From Methylotenera_A sp031429035 (GTDB lineage: Bacteria; Pseudomonadota; Gammaproteobacteria; Burkholderiales; Methylophilaceae), in NCBI GenBank assembly GCA_031429035.1, contig JANOYU010000020.1:1-27769 (forward strand): a stretch of 27,769 bases of DNA, in the 5' to 3' direction. Below, one piece after another: positions 1 through 7,235 of the stretch. The position numbers and the translations under genes are program-made. How positions within the stretch are numbered: position 1 is the first letter of the stretch; every line of letters starts with the position of its first letter. The notes beneath the pieces are model-generated. The model made no database searches. It was not told the DNA's origin and was given only the letters and a program-made list of their open reading frames with translations.

Positions 1-93
1 CATGGTTATTTGGGTATTGATAACGATACGCTGTGGAGCATTATTCAAACAGATGTGCCAGAACTTTTAAGCCAATTGCAGCAAGTTAAGTAA
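1..93 (+). CDS. 3' end of an unidentified gene (partial)
   Basis: The window opens inside a reading frame that runs 30 codons from the first base to TAA at 91-93. The visible tail contains IDNDTLWSIIQTDVPELL and ends in a glutamine-rich stretch (LLSQLQQVK). This is too short for me to assign a family. The next gene starts 4 bases after the stop, so the two are probably co-transcribed. It is read as coding because of that tight spacing and the amphipathic character of the C-terminus. Confidence 0.6.
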   Translation, partial: HGYLGIDNDTLWSIIQTDVPELLSQLQQVK

Positions 94-97
94 GCTT

Positions 98-847
98 TTG
101 CAAACCTTCGGCATCTACATCATCGGCGATGAAATTCTCTCGGGCAAGCGCGAGGATAAGCATTTAACTCAAGCCATTAGCATTTTAAAAACGCGCGGTT
201 TAAGTTTAAGTTGGGCGGAGTATTTGGGCGATGATCCAGCGCAAATAACAGCTGCTTTTGAAGCCAGCTTTGCGAAAAATGAGGTTGTATTCAGCTTTGG
301 TGGCATTGGCGCCACACCAGACGATTACACGCGGCAATGCGCGGCAGATGCGCTGAGCGTGCCCATTGAACGCCACGCTGGCGCTGTGGCAGAAGTTGTG
401 GCGCAGTTTGGCGAAGGCGCTTATCCTAAAAGAGTGTTCATGGCTGATTTTCCGCAAGGCGCAGACTTGATTCCTAACCCAGTGAATCGTGTAGCAGGTT
501 TTAGTATCAAAAACCATTATTTCCTGCCAGGCTTTCCTGCCATGGCGCACCCAATGATGGAATGGGTTTTAGATACGCATTATTCGCACTTATTTCACCA
601 AACCCAATATTTGGAACAATCAATTATTGTGGTGGATGGTATTGAAAGCCAACTAATTGATTTAATGAATGAAACGCTGCATAAATATCCAGAAATAAAA
701 GTCTTTAGTCTGCCAAAATTTAAACCCAATAGGCAGATTGAGCTGGGCGCAAAAGGTGCGCCTGAACAAGTAAAGCTTGCCATGCAGGATTTAAAAACTG
801 GCGTGAGGAATATTGGTTTTGCTTGGCGCGACTTTAAGGCTTCTTAG
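98..847 (+). CDS. MoCF/CinA-like N-terminal domain protein (molybdopterin-binding fold)
   Basis: 249 aa. The protein is a stand-alone MoCF-type domain (competence/damage-inducible protein A N-terminal family, MoaB/MogA fold). Visible hallmarks are GIYIIGDEILSGKREDKH at the N-terminus, FSFGGIGATPDDYTRQ near residue 66 (the family's GG-G-T-DD signature) and LPGFPAMAHPM near 142. The C-terminal nicotinamide-nucleotide amidase domain of full-length CinA is absent, so this is the short form whose physiological role is not well defined. The start is TTG at 98: the frame is closed by a stop at 68-70 and no ATG or GTG lies between. The start lies 4 bases after the preceding stop, which suggests an operon. 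The family assignment is firm; the substrate is unknown. Confidence 0.85.
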   Translation: MQTFGIYIIGDEILSGKREDKHLTQAISILKTRGLSLSWAEYLGDDPAQITAAFEASFAKNEVVFSFGGIGATPDDYTRQCAADALSVPIERHAGAVAEVVAQFGEGAYPKRVFMADFPQGADLIPNPVNRVAGFSIKNHYFLPGFPAMAHPMMEWVLDTHYSHLFHQTQYLEQSIIVVDGIESQLIDLMNETLHKYPEIKVFSLPKFKPNRQIELGAKGAPEQVKLAMQDLKTGVRNIGFAWRDFKAS

Positions 848-870
848 CTTAAAATGGCATAAACTTCCAA

Positions 871-966
871 CCGTCATTCAGAGCGTAGCGAAGAATCCAC
901 TCGCCGTTACAAATTCTAAATTTGGAATTTCTAAACCTAGATTCTTCGCTACACTCTGAATGACGG
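871..966. repeat. Long imperfect palindrome (MITE/REP-like element)
   Basis: A 27-base left arm (871-897, beginning CCGTCATTCAGAG) is the reverse complement of 940-966 except for one base. Between the arms lies a smaller palindrome, AAATTC (911-916) with GAATTT (925-930). The whole 96 bp can fold into one long hairpin or cruciform. It lies between two same-strand genes and has no U-run after the stem, so it looks like a dispersed palindromic element rather than a standard terminator. No clear target duplication is visible at its edges. Confidence 0.8.
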
Positions 967-1023
967 GCTAATTTATGATTGCTTATCTGAATTAACTTTA
1001 CTTGATAATGAATGACTTAAATT

Positions 1024-1284
1024 ATGCAATGTAGAGAAAATTGCGGCGCTTGCTGCACCGCGCCGAGTATTAACAGCCCAATACCCGGCATGCCAAACGG
1101 CAAACCAGCTGGCATGCGCTGTGTGCAATTAGATGCCGAAAACCGCTGCAAAATATTCGGCCAGCCTGAGCGCCCTGCTTTTTGTGCCAGCTTACAACCC
1201 AGCATTGAAATGTGTAACGACACCCGCGAACAAGCCATGATTTGGTTGAGTAATTTAGAGCATCTGACACTTCCAAATATCTAA
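1024..1284 (+). CDS. YkgJ family cysteine-cluster protein
   Basis: 86 aa. The N-terminus has the cysteine cluster of the YkgJ/CxxCxxCC family (PF03692-type): C3, C7, C10 and C11 in CRENCGACC. Further cysteines follow at about 33, 43, 54 and 65 (MRC, NRC, AFC, EMC). The family is predicted to chelate zinc or iron, but its biochemical role is not established. The length is normal for the short members. The start is ATG at 1024, just downstream of the palindromic repeat. No strong Shine-Dalgarno sequence is visible (TTAAATT precedes the ATG). Confidence 0.85.
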   Translation: MQCRENCGACCTAPSINSPIPGMPNGKPAGMRCVQLDAENRCKIFGQPERPAFCASLQPSIEMCNDTREQAMIWLSNLEHLTLPNI

Positions 1285-1339
1285 GTCATTTTGAGTGTAA
1301 AAATTAAACAATTTATACTATTAAGTCGCGCCGATTGCG

Positions 1340-1347
1340 TATAAAAT
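1340..1347 (+). promoter_or_regulatory. Possible -10 element of the dusB-fis promoter
   Basis: TATAAAAT lies in the spacer upstream of dusB, about 45 bases before the proposed start codon. The surrounding DNA (1300-1325) is very AT-rich. I see no good -35 hexamer at 16-18 bases, so this is only a candidate. In enterobacteria fis is driven from a promoter upstream of dusB, which makes this the expected place for one. Confidence 0.3.
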
Positions 1348-1391
1348 AGGCAACTCAAAAAAGTTGTGCAAGACTATAAACTTAAAACCGC

Positions 1392-2417
1392 ATTCAAATT
1401 GGCAATCACATTTTAAAGAATAATCTAGTCGTCGCACCCATGGCGGGCGTGACGGATAGGCCTTTCCGTCAGCTTTGCAAAAAGCTGGGCGCGGGTTTAG
1501 CGGTTTCTGAGATGGTGACTTCTAATTCGCTGCTCTACGGGTCTGAAAAAACTCGGCGTCGTGCGAATCACGAAGGTGAAGTTGACCCAATCTCGGTGCA
1601 AATTGCAGGTGCAGACCCTAAAATGATGGCCGAAGCTGCGCGTTATAACGTGGATAACGGCGCGCAAATTATCGATATTAATATGGGTTGCCCTGCCAAA
1701 AAAATCTGCAACGTAATGGCAGGCAGCGCGCTGTTAAAAGATGAACCGCTGGTTTCGCAAATTTTAAAAGCCGTTGTTGGCGCGGTGAATGTGCCTGTTA
1801 CGCTTAAAATTCGCACCGGTTGGGATAAAAATAATCGCAACGCGGTAATGATTGCGAAAATGGCAGAAGACAGCGGCGTGCAAGCGCTGGCTATGCACGG
1901 CCGCACGCGTGCGTGCTTATACATGGGCGATGCGGAATACGATACGATTGCGGCGGTTAAACAGGCAATCAATATTCCGCTGATTGCCAATGGCGACATC
2001 ACCACACCTGAAAAAGCCAAATATGTGCTGGAATACACAGGTGCAGATGCGGTGATGATAGGTCGCGCGGCACAAGGCAGGCCATGGATTTTTCGCGAGA
2101 TTGAACATTTTTTAAAAACTGGCACGCATTTATTGCCACCCACGGTTGAAGAAATTCACACCGTGATGCTGGAGCACATCAACGATTTATACGGCTTTTA
2201 TGGCGATATTGCGGGCATGCGCGTGGCGCGCAAGCATATTTCTTGGTACACCAAGGGTTTGGCGGGTAGCGCGAGTTTTCGCCACAATATGAATACGCTT
2301 GATACGATTGATTTGCAGCAAGCAGCAATTAACGACTTTTTTGCTGAGCTAAAAACTAAACATGAGCGCCTAGTTTACGCTGAGCCAGAACCAGAAATGA
2401 TTGAGTTGGCAGCATAA
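1392..2417 (+). CDS. dusB: tRNA-dihydrouridine synthase B (ATT start proposed)
   Basis: 341 aa from the proposed start. This FMN-dependent TIM-barrel enzyme reduces uridine to dihydrouridine in tRNA. Signature segments are APMAGVTDRPFR (15-26), DINMGCPAKK with the catalytic cysteine at about 100, HGRTRACLY, NGDITTPEKA and MIGRAAQGRPWIF. The first ATG is at 1440, but the family's first strand (IGNHILKNNLVVAP) is encoded upstream of it in the same frame, which is open back to a stop at 1383-1385. That stretch has no ATG, GTG or TTG. ATT at 1392 aligns exactly with Met1 of Escherichia coli DusB (16 residues before APMAG's Met in both), so I place the start there. No clear Shine-Dalgarno sequence precedes it. 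fis follows 13 bases downstream, the classical dusB-fis pair. Confidence 0.9.
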   Translation: MQIGNHILKNNLVVAPMAGVTDRPFRQLCKKLGAGLAVSEMVTSNSLLYGSEKTRRRANHEGEVDPISVQIAGADPKMMAEAARYNVDNGAQIIDINMGCPAKKICNVMAGSALLKDEPLVSQILKAVVGAVNVPVTLKIRTGWDKNNRNAVMIAKMAEDSGVQALAMHGRTRACLYMGDAEYDTIAAVKQAINIPLIANGDITTPEKAKYVLEYTGADAVMIGRAAQGRPWIFREIEHFLKTGTHLLPPTVEEIHTVMLEHINDLYGFYGDIAGMRVARKHISWYTKGLAGSASFRHNMNTLDTIDLQQAAINDFFAELKTKHERLVYAEPEPEMIELAA

Positions 2418-2430
2418 TGGTGAGTATTTA

Positions 2431-2667
2431 ATGACAGATTCTTGCAAGCTTTCTATTGCAGTTAGTGAGTCACTAGATGATTATTTTAAGCATCTTGACG
2501 GCCAACCGCCGCATGCAATTTACGATTTAGTGCAAGCCGCAATCGAAAAACCTTTGCTAGAATATATTTTGCATAAGGTTGGCGGAAACCAGTCAAAAGC
2601 CGCAGAAATGCTAGGTTTAAACCGTAACACCTTACGTAAAAAAATGGCGCAATATAACTTGAATTAG
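2431..2667 (+). CDS. fis: Fis family nucleoid protein / transcriptional regulator
   Basis: 78 aa. Fis is a small DNA-bending homodimer that regulates rRNA operons, recombination and nucleoid structure. The C-terminal helix-turn-helix is clear (about 51-74, GGNQSKAAEMLGLNRNTLRK), preceded by the dimerisation helices (LVQAAIEKPLLEYILHKV). The protein is about 20 residues shorter than the 98-aa E. coli form, mainly in the N-terminal arm; betaproteobacterial Fis proteins are typically short like this. The start is ATG at 2431, with GGTGAG at 2419-2424 as ribosome-binding site. It sits 13 bases after dusB and 38 bases before purH, so it is probably transcribed with both. Confidence 0.93.
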   Translation: MTDSCKLSIAVSESLDDYFKHLDGQPPHAIYDLVQAAIEKPLLEYILHKVGGNQSKAAEMLGLNRNTLRKKMAQYNLN

Positions 2668-2705
2668 CCTCAACCTTCAATCACTTTTCACGAAACAACT
2701 TTTAA

Positions 2706-4322
2706 ATGGCCGCCATCAAAAGAGCACTCATCAGCGTATCAGACAAAACTGGCATTATCGAATTAGCCACTGCACTGGTTAAATTAAACGTAGAAATCCT
2801 TTCCACTGGCGGTACCGCCAAATTACTGCGCGATAATAATATCGCAGTGACAGAAGTTGGCGACTACACTGGCTTCCCTGAAATGCTGGATGGTCGCGTA
2901 AAAACGTTGCACCCAAAAGTTCACGGCGGCCTACTTGGCAGGCGCGATTTGCCTGAACACGTAGCTACCATGCAAGCGCACGATATTCCGAATATTGATT
3001 TATTAGTGGTGAATCTTTACCCATTTGAGGCGACGGTTGCCAAGCCCAATTGCACACTAGAAGACGCGATTGAAAATATTGATATTGGCGGCCCAGCCAT
3101 GGTACGCAGTGCGGCCAAAAATTGGCAGCATGTTGCTGTTTTAACTGATGCAAATCAATACGAGGCCTTTTTAACCGAGCTGCAAGCCAATAACAATGCG
3201 CCTTCCAGAGCATCGCTATTTAAGTTATCGGTGGCTGCGTTTAATCGTATTAGCAATTACGATGGTGCAATTAGCGATTATTTAAGCAGTTTTTCAGAAG
3301 ATGGCACCCGCAAAAACTTTCCCGACCAAACCAATGGCCGCTTTGTAAAGCTGCAAGATTTGCGCTATGGCGAAAATCCACATCAGCAAGCGGCGTTTTA
3401 TCGCGATTTGTACCCTGCGCCTGGTAGTTTAGTGACCGCGCAACAACTGCAAGGCAAAGAATTAAGCTACAACAATATTGCCGATGCAGATGCCGCTTGG
3501 GAAGCGGTAAAAAGTTTCAGCAACTCTACAAACTCCAGCACGTTGGGTGCTTCCGCTGCTTGCGTCATTGTCAAACACGCCAACCCATGTGGCGTGGCAT
3601 TGGGCGGCAACGCCCTTGAGGCTTATACAAAGGCTTTTCAAACCGATCCTTCAAGCGCGTTTGGCGGCATTATTGCCTTTAACATGACGGTGGATAAAGC
3701 CGCAGCCGAAGCAGTAAGCAAGCAATTTGTAGAAGTGTTAATTGCGCCCGATTTCACCGCTGATGCGCTGGCAATATTTGCTGCAAAAGCCAATGTGCGC
3801 GTATTAAAAATCGCATTGCCTAAAGGTGGAAATACACCTTGGGAGCAAGGCCGCAACGCACAAGACATCAAACGCGTCGGTTCTGGCTTGCTAATTCAAA
3901 CCGCCGATAACCATGAAATTGCTGAATCTGATTTAACAATAATCAGCGCAAAAAAACCAACGCCCACACAAATTGCCGATATGTTATTTGCCTGGAATGT
4001 GGCGAAATATGTAAAAAGCAACGCCATTGTATTTTGTGGCAATGGCATGACGCTAGGCGTGGGCGCTGGCCAAATGAGCCGCATTGACAGCACCAAAATC
4101 GCCATTATCAAAGCGCAAAATGCAGGTTTAAGCTTGCAAAACTCTGTTGTGGCATCTGATGCGTTTTTCCCGTTTCTCGACGGTATAGATGCACTTGCGG
4201 CGGCAGGCGCGAGTTGCGTGATTCACCCTGGTGGCAGTATGCGCGATGAAGAAGTGGTTAATGCCGCAAACGAGCATGGTTTGGTGATGGTCACAACGGG
4301 TATTCGCCACTTTAGGCATTAG
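2706..4322 (+). CDS. purH: Bifunctional AICAR formyltransferase / IMP cyclohydrolase
   Basis: 538 aa, the full family length. It catalyses the last two steps of de novo IMP synthesis. The N-terminal MGS-like cyclohydrolase domain (about 1-195) shows STGGTAKLL and DGRVKTLHPKVHGG with R64, K66 and H69. The C-terminal formyltransferase domain shows the catalytic Lys-His pair in VIVKHANPCG (K290-H291), SAFGGIIAFN, and a C-terminal end FRH. It is followed after one base by an inserted ORF6N gene and then purD, so the purine genes still read as one operon. No strong Shine-Dalgarno sequence precedes the ATG (CAACTTTTAA). Confidence 0.97.
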   Translation: MAAIKRALISVSDKTGIIELATALVKLNVEILSTGGTAKLLRDNNIAVTEVGDYTGFPEMLDGRVKTLHPKVHGGLLGRRDLPEHVATMQAHDIPNIDLLVVNLYPFEATVAKPNCTLEDAIENIDIGGPAMVRSAAKNWQHVAVLTDANQYEAFLTELQANNNAPSRASLFKLSVAAFNRISNYDGAISDYLSSFSEDGTRKNFPDQTNGRFVKLQDLRYGENPHQQAAFYRDLYPAPGSLVTAQQLQGKELSYNNIADADAAWEAVKSFSNSTNSSTLGASAACVIVKHANPCGVALGGNALEAYTKAFQTDPSSAFGGIIAFNMTVDKAAAEAVSKQFVEVLIAPDFTADALAIFAAKANVRVLKIALPKGGNTPWEQGRNAQDIKRVGSGLLIQTADNHEIAESDLTIISAKKPTPTQIADMLFAWNVAKYVKSNAIVFCGNGMTLGVGAGQMSRIDSTKIAIIKAQNAGLSLQNSVVASDAFFPFLDGIDALAAAGASCVIHPGGSMRDEEVVNAANEHGLVMVTTGIRHFRH

Positions 4323-4323
4323 A

Positions 4324-4860
4324 GTGACGAGTCTCCTCGAAATTAAGCCAACAATTCAAGTAATACGCAATCAGCGCGTGATGCTGTCTAGTCAATTGGC
4401 GCGACTTTATGGAGTGTCGCCTAGCGTTTTGATGCAAGCAGTAAAACGTAATTTGTTACGCTTTCCGCATGATTTTATGTTTCAACTTAATACCGACGAA
4501 TGGGCTAACTTGAAATCACAATTTGTGATTTCAAGTTTAGATAAAACTAATTATGGTGGTGCAAGAACCGCGCCCTACGCCTTTACCGAACAAGGTGTTG
4601 CCATGCTTTCAAGCGTTTTAAATAGTGAGCGCGCTATCAATGTAAACATTGAAATTATGCGTACGTTTGTTAAGTTACGCCAACTTGTCACCGAACATAA
4701 AGATTTAACACACAGACTAGACACGCTTGAGGATCGTTATGACGACCAACTTAAAGTGGTGTTTGATGCCATACGCAGCATGATGGAATCACCAAAACCT
4801 GAAAAACGCCCTATTGGATTTATGGCTGACATCAAAGTTAAAAAAGAAATCAAAAAATGA
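4324..4860 (+). CDS. ORF6N-domain (phage antirepressor-type) DNA-binding protein
   Basis: 178 aa. The N-terminal half (about 9-95) is a textbook ORF6N domain: VIRNQRVMLSSQLARLYGV, VLMQAVKRNLLRFPHDFMFQL, LKSQFVISS and PYAFTEQGVAMLSSVLNS. A coiled-coil-like segment follows (about 115-150, MRTFVKLRQLV to QLKVVFDAIRSMM), then the common KRPIGF end. The domain is known from phage and mobile-element regulators and from many chromosomal genes of unknown role. The start is GTG at 4324, one base after the purH stop. Its TGA (4858-4860) overlaps the purD ATG as ATGA, so it is translationally coupled into the purine operon. It is a likely insertion into an ancestral purH-purD pair; a role in purine control is possible but unsupported. 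Confidence 0.88.
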   Translation: MTSLLEIKPTIQVIRNQRVMLSSQLARLYGVSPSVLMQAVKRNLLRFPHDFMFQLNTDEWANLKSQFVISSLDKTNYGGARTAPYAFTEQGVAMLSSVLNSERAINVNIEIMRTFVKLRQLVTEHKDLTHRLDTLEDRYDDQLKVVFDAIRSMMESPKPEKRPIGFMADIKVKKEIKK

Positions 4861-6134
4861 AAATTTTAATCATCGGTAGTGGCGGTCGCGAGCATGCCTT
4901 AGCATGGAAAATAGCGCAAAATAAAGAAGTGAGTCGCGTCTATGTTGCCCCTGGTAATGCGGGTACGGCGACCAATCCTGACATGGTGAATGTGCCGATT
5001 ACCAAGGTTCAAGACTTGCTTGAGTTCGCGCAAAAAGAGCAAATTTACCTGACCATCGTTGGCCCAGAAGCGCCGCTTTCACAGGGTGTTGTTGATGTGT
5101 TTCGTGCTAATGGCTTAAAAATTTTTGGCCCAACCAAAGCGGCTGCGCAATTAGAAAGCAGCAAGGATTTTGCCAAAGCTTTTATGCAGCGCCACAACAT
5201 TCCCACCGCAGCTTATGCAACCTTTACTGACGCACAAAAAGCGCACGATTATGTGACTGAGCAAGGCGCGCCAATTGTGATTAAAGCCGATGGCTTGGCA
5301 GCAGGTAAAGGCGTTGTGGTGGCGATGGATGAGGCGGAAGCGCACGCGGCAATTGATGCCATGCTAAGTGACAACAGACTGGGCGATGCGGGTGCGCGCG
5401 TGGTGATTGAAGAATTTTTATCAGGCGAAGAAGCCAGTTTTATTGTGATGGTAGACGGAAAAAACATACTGCCGCTGGCTACTAGCCAAGACCACAAACG
5501 ATTATTAGATAATGATGAAGGCCCGAACACAGGCGGTATGGGCGCGTATTCACCTGCGCCATGCGTCACACCAGAAATTCACGCTAAAGCATTACGCGAA
5601 GTAATTCGCCCCACGGTGGAAGGCATGGCCAAAGATGGCATTCCTTACACGGGTTTTTTATACGCAGGGTTAATGATTTCGCCTGATGGAAGCATCAAAA
5701 CCTTAGAGTTTAACTGCCGCATGGGTGACCCAGAGACACAGCCGATTATGTTGCGGCTTAAGACTGATTTTGTTGAGCTGGCAGAGCATGCGATAAATGG
5801 TACGCTCAATTTAGCCGAGGCCGAATGGGATAGGCGCTTTGCGCTGGGTGTAGTGATGGCATCGCACAATTATCCAGATGTGCCAAGGTTAAATGACGAA
5901 ATTACTGGCCTGCCTAAAGATTTAGCCGACGCGCAGGTTTTTCACGCTGGTACAATATTAAAAGATGGCAAAGTGCTAACAAGTGGCGGCCGTGTGTTGT
6001 GCGTGACGGCGCTAGGTGAAACGGTAAAATTTGCACAACAAAAAGCCTACCAAATTGCCGATGAAATAAAGTTTGATGGTGCCCAGTACAGAACTGACAT
6101 TGGCTATCGAGCCATCAAAAAGCCCTCCGCCTAA
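4857..6134 (+). CDS. purD: Phosphoribosylamine-glycine ligase (GARS)
   Basis: 425 aa, the usual length. It joins glycine to phosphoribosylamine with ATP in the second step of purine synthesis. The N-domain begins with LIIGSGGREHALAWKIA (residues 4-20) and has VGPEAPLSQGVVD near 62-74. The ATP-grasp domain shows VIKADGLAAGKGVVVA (141-156), EEASFIVMVDG, TSQDHKRLLDNDEGPNTGG and LEFNCRMGDPETQ. The ATG overlaps the stop of the upstream ORF6N gene by ATGA, so translation is probably coupled. No key residue appears to be missing. Confidence 0.97.
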   Translation: MKILIIGSGGREHALAWKIAQNKEVSRVYVAPGNAGTATNPDMVNVPITKVQDLLEFAQKEQIYLTIVGPEAPLSQGVVDVFRANGLKIFGPTKAAAQLESSKDFAKAFMQRHNIPTAAYATFTDAQKAHDYVTEQGAPIVIKADGLAAGKGVVVAMDEAEAHAAIDAMLSDNRLGDAGARVVIEEFLSGEEASFIVMVDGKNILPLATSQDHKRLLDNDEGPNTGGMGAYSPAPCVTPEIHAKALREVIRPTVEGMAKDGIPYTGFLYAGLMISPDGSIKTLEFNCRMGDPETQPIMLRLKTDFVELAEHAINGTLNLAEAEWDRRFALGVVMASHNYPDVPRLNDEITGLPKDLADAQVFHAGTILKDGKVLTSGGRVLCVTALGETVKFAQQKAYQIADEIKFDGAQYRTDIGYRAIKKPSA

Positions 6135-6154
6135 CTACTGCGCTTGTTAATACT

Positions 6155-6277
6155 ATGAAAAAATTGGCTCAAAATCTTCATTTAATACCGCATAAATTCC
6201 AGTTTTTCGCCATTTTTTTCCTCGTCTTAACTGCGCTCGCTACGTTATTCAGAGAGATTTTGCAGGTTAAATTATGA
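6155..6277 (+). CDS. Possible 40-aa single-span membrane peptide coupled to hemF
   Basis: An open frame of 40 codons starts at ATG 6155 and begins MKKLAQNLHLIPHKF, followed by one hydrophobic segment (about 16-32, QFFAIFFLVLTALATLF) and a short polar tail REILQVKL. The TGA (6275-6277) overlaps the hemF ATG as ATGA, the geometry of coupled translation. Against it: no clear Shine-Dalgarno sequence precedes the ATG, and I recognise no family. It could be a chance frame in the purD-hemF spacer, a leader peptide, or a real small membrane protein. Confidence 0.35.
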   Translation: MKKLAQNLHLIPHKFQFFAIFFLVLTALATLFREILQVKL

Positions 6278-7176
6278 ATCCTCAAGCAGTTTTAGCCTAC
6301 CTACAAAGTTTGCAAGCAAAAATTATTGAAGCTTTAGAAGTGGTGGACGGCAAAACCTTTTTGCACGATAGCTGGCAACGCCCAGAAGGCGGCGGCGGTA
6401 ATAGCTGCATGCTAGAAGGTGGCAATGTGTTTGAGCGCGCTGGCGTAGGGTTTTCGCACGTTTTAGGTAACAAGCTGCCACCCGCCGCCACTATTGCACA
6501 CCCAGAAGCAGCAGGCCGCGCTTGGGAGGCAATGGGCGTGTCACTCGTGATGCACCCACGCAACCCTTATGTGCCAACCGTGCACATGAATATTCGCTTT
6601 TTTATGGCGAAAGCGACGACAGAAACTGAGTCTGATATTTGGTGGTTTGGAGGCGGCATGGATTTAACGCCTTACTATGGCTTTGAAGAAGACTGCCAAC
6701 ATTTTCACCGCACCAACAAAACTACGTTGGATGCATTTAACCCTGCCTATTACCCAAAATTTAAAAAACATTGTGACGAATATTTTTACTTAAAACATCG
6801 CAAAGAGCCGCGCGGCATAGGCGGTATTTTCTTTGATGATTTTAACGAGATGGGCTTTGAGCAAAGCTTTGCACTGCAACGCGCCGTGGGCGATAGCTTT
6901 TTACAAGCCTATTTGCCAATTTTACAGCGCCGCAAAGATATGCCCTACACCGAGCACCAGCGCGACTTCCAGGCCTATCGCCGTGGTCGCTATGTGGAGT
7001 TTAACTTGGTGTTCGATCGCGGTACATTATTCGGTTTGCAGTCAAATGGCCGCACAGAATCGATACTGATGTCGATGCCGCCGATAGTGAAATGGCGATA
7101 CGACTGGAAGCCAGAAAATGCTAGTGCAGAGGCCAAGTTGTATACCGACTTTTTGATTGACCGCGACTGGCTATAA
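6274..7176 (+). CDS. hemF: Oxygen-dependent coproporphyrinogen III oxidase
   Basis: 300 aa, the standard length. It decarboxylates coproporphyrinogen III to protoporphyrinogen IX with O2, a late haem step in the cytosol. Conserved blocks are in order: WQRPEGGGG (35-43), MHPRNPYVPTVHMNIRFF (93-110), WWFGGGMDLTPYYGFEED (123-140), GIGGIFFDDFNE (181-192), RRGRYVEFNLVFDRGT (236-251) and GRTESILMSMPP (259-270). H94, H104, H145 and H175 match the histidines known to be important in the E. coli enzyme. An aerobic or microaerobic lifestyle is implied. The start at 6274 overlaps the small upstream frame. Confidence 0.97.
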   Translation: MNPQAVLAYLQSLQAKIIEALEVVDGKTFLHDSWQRPEGGGGNSCMLEGGNVFERAGVGFSHVLGNKLPPAATIAHPEAAGRAWEAMGVSLVMHPRNPYVPTVHMNIRFFMAKATTETESDIWWFGGGMDLTPYYGFEEDCQHFHRTNKTTLDAFNPAYYPKFKKHCDEYFYLKHRKEPRGIGGIFFDDFNEMGFEQSFALQRAVGDSFLQAYLPILQRRKDMPYTEHQRDFQAYRRGRYVEFNLVFDRGTLFGLQSNGRTESILMSMPPIVKWRYDWKPENASAEAKLYTDFLIDRDWL

Positions 7177-7235
7177 TTAATGTAAACTGCTGTAAAAATA
7201 AAAAATACACTAGACATAAAAAGATGGGGATAAAA

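Noticed and set aside
1643..2143. 166-codon minus-strand frame opposite dusB
   Set aside because: It is antisense to conserved DusB motifs, with no ribosome-binding site or recognisable product.
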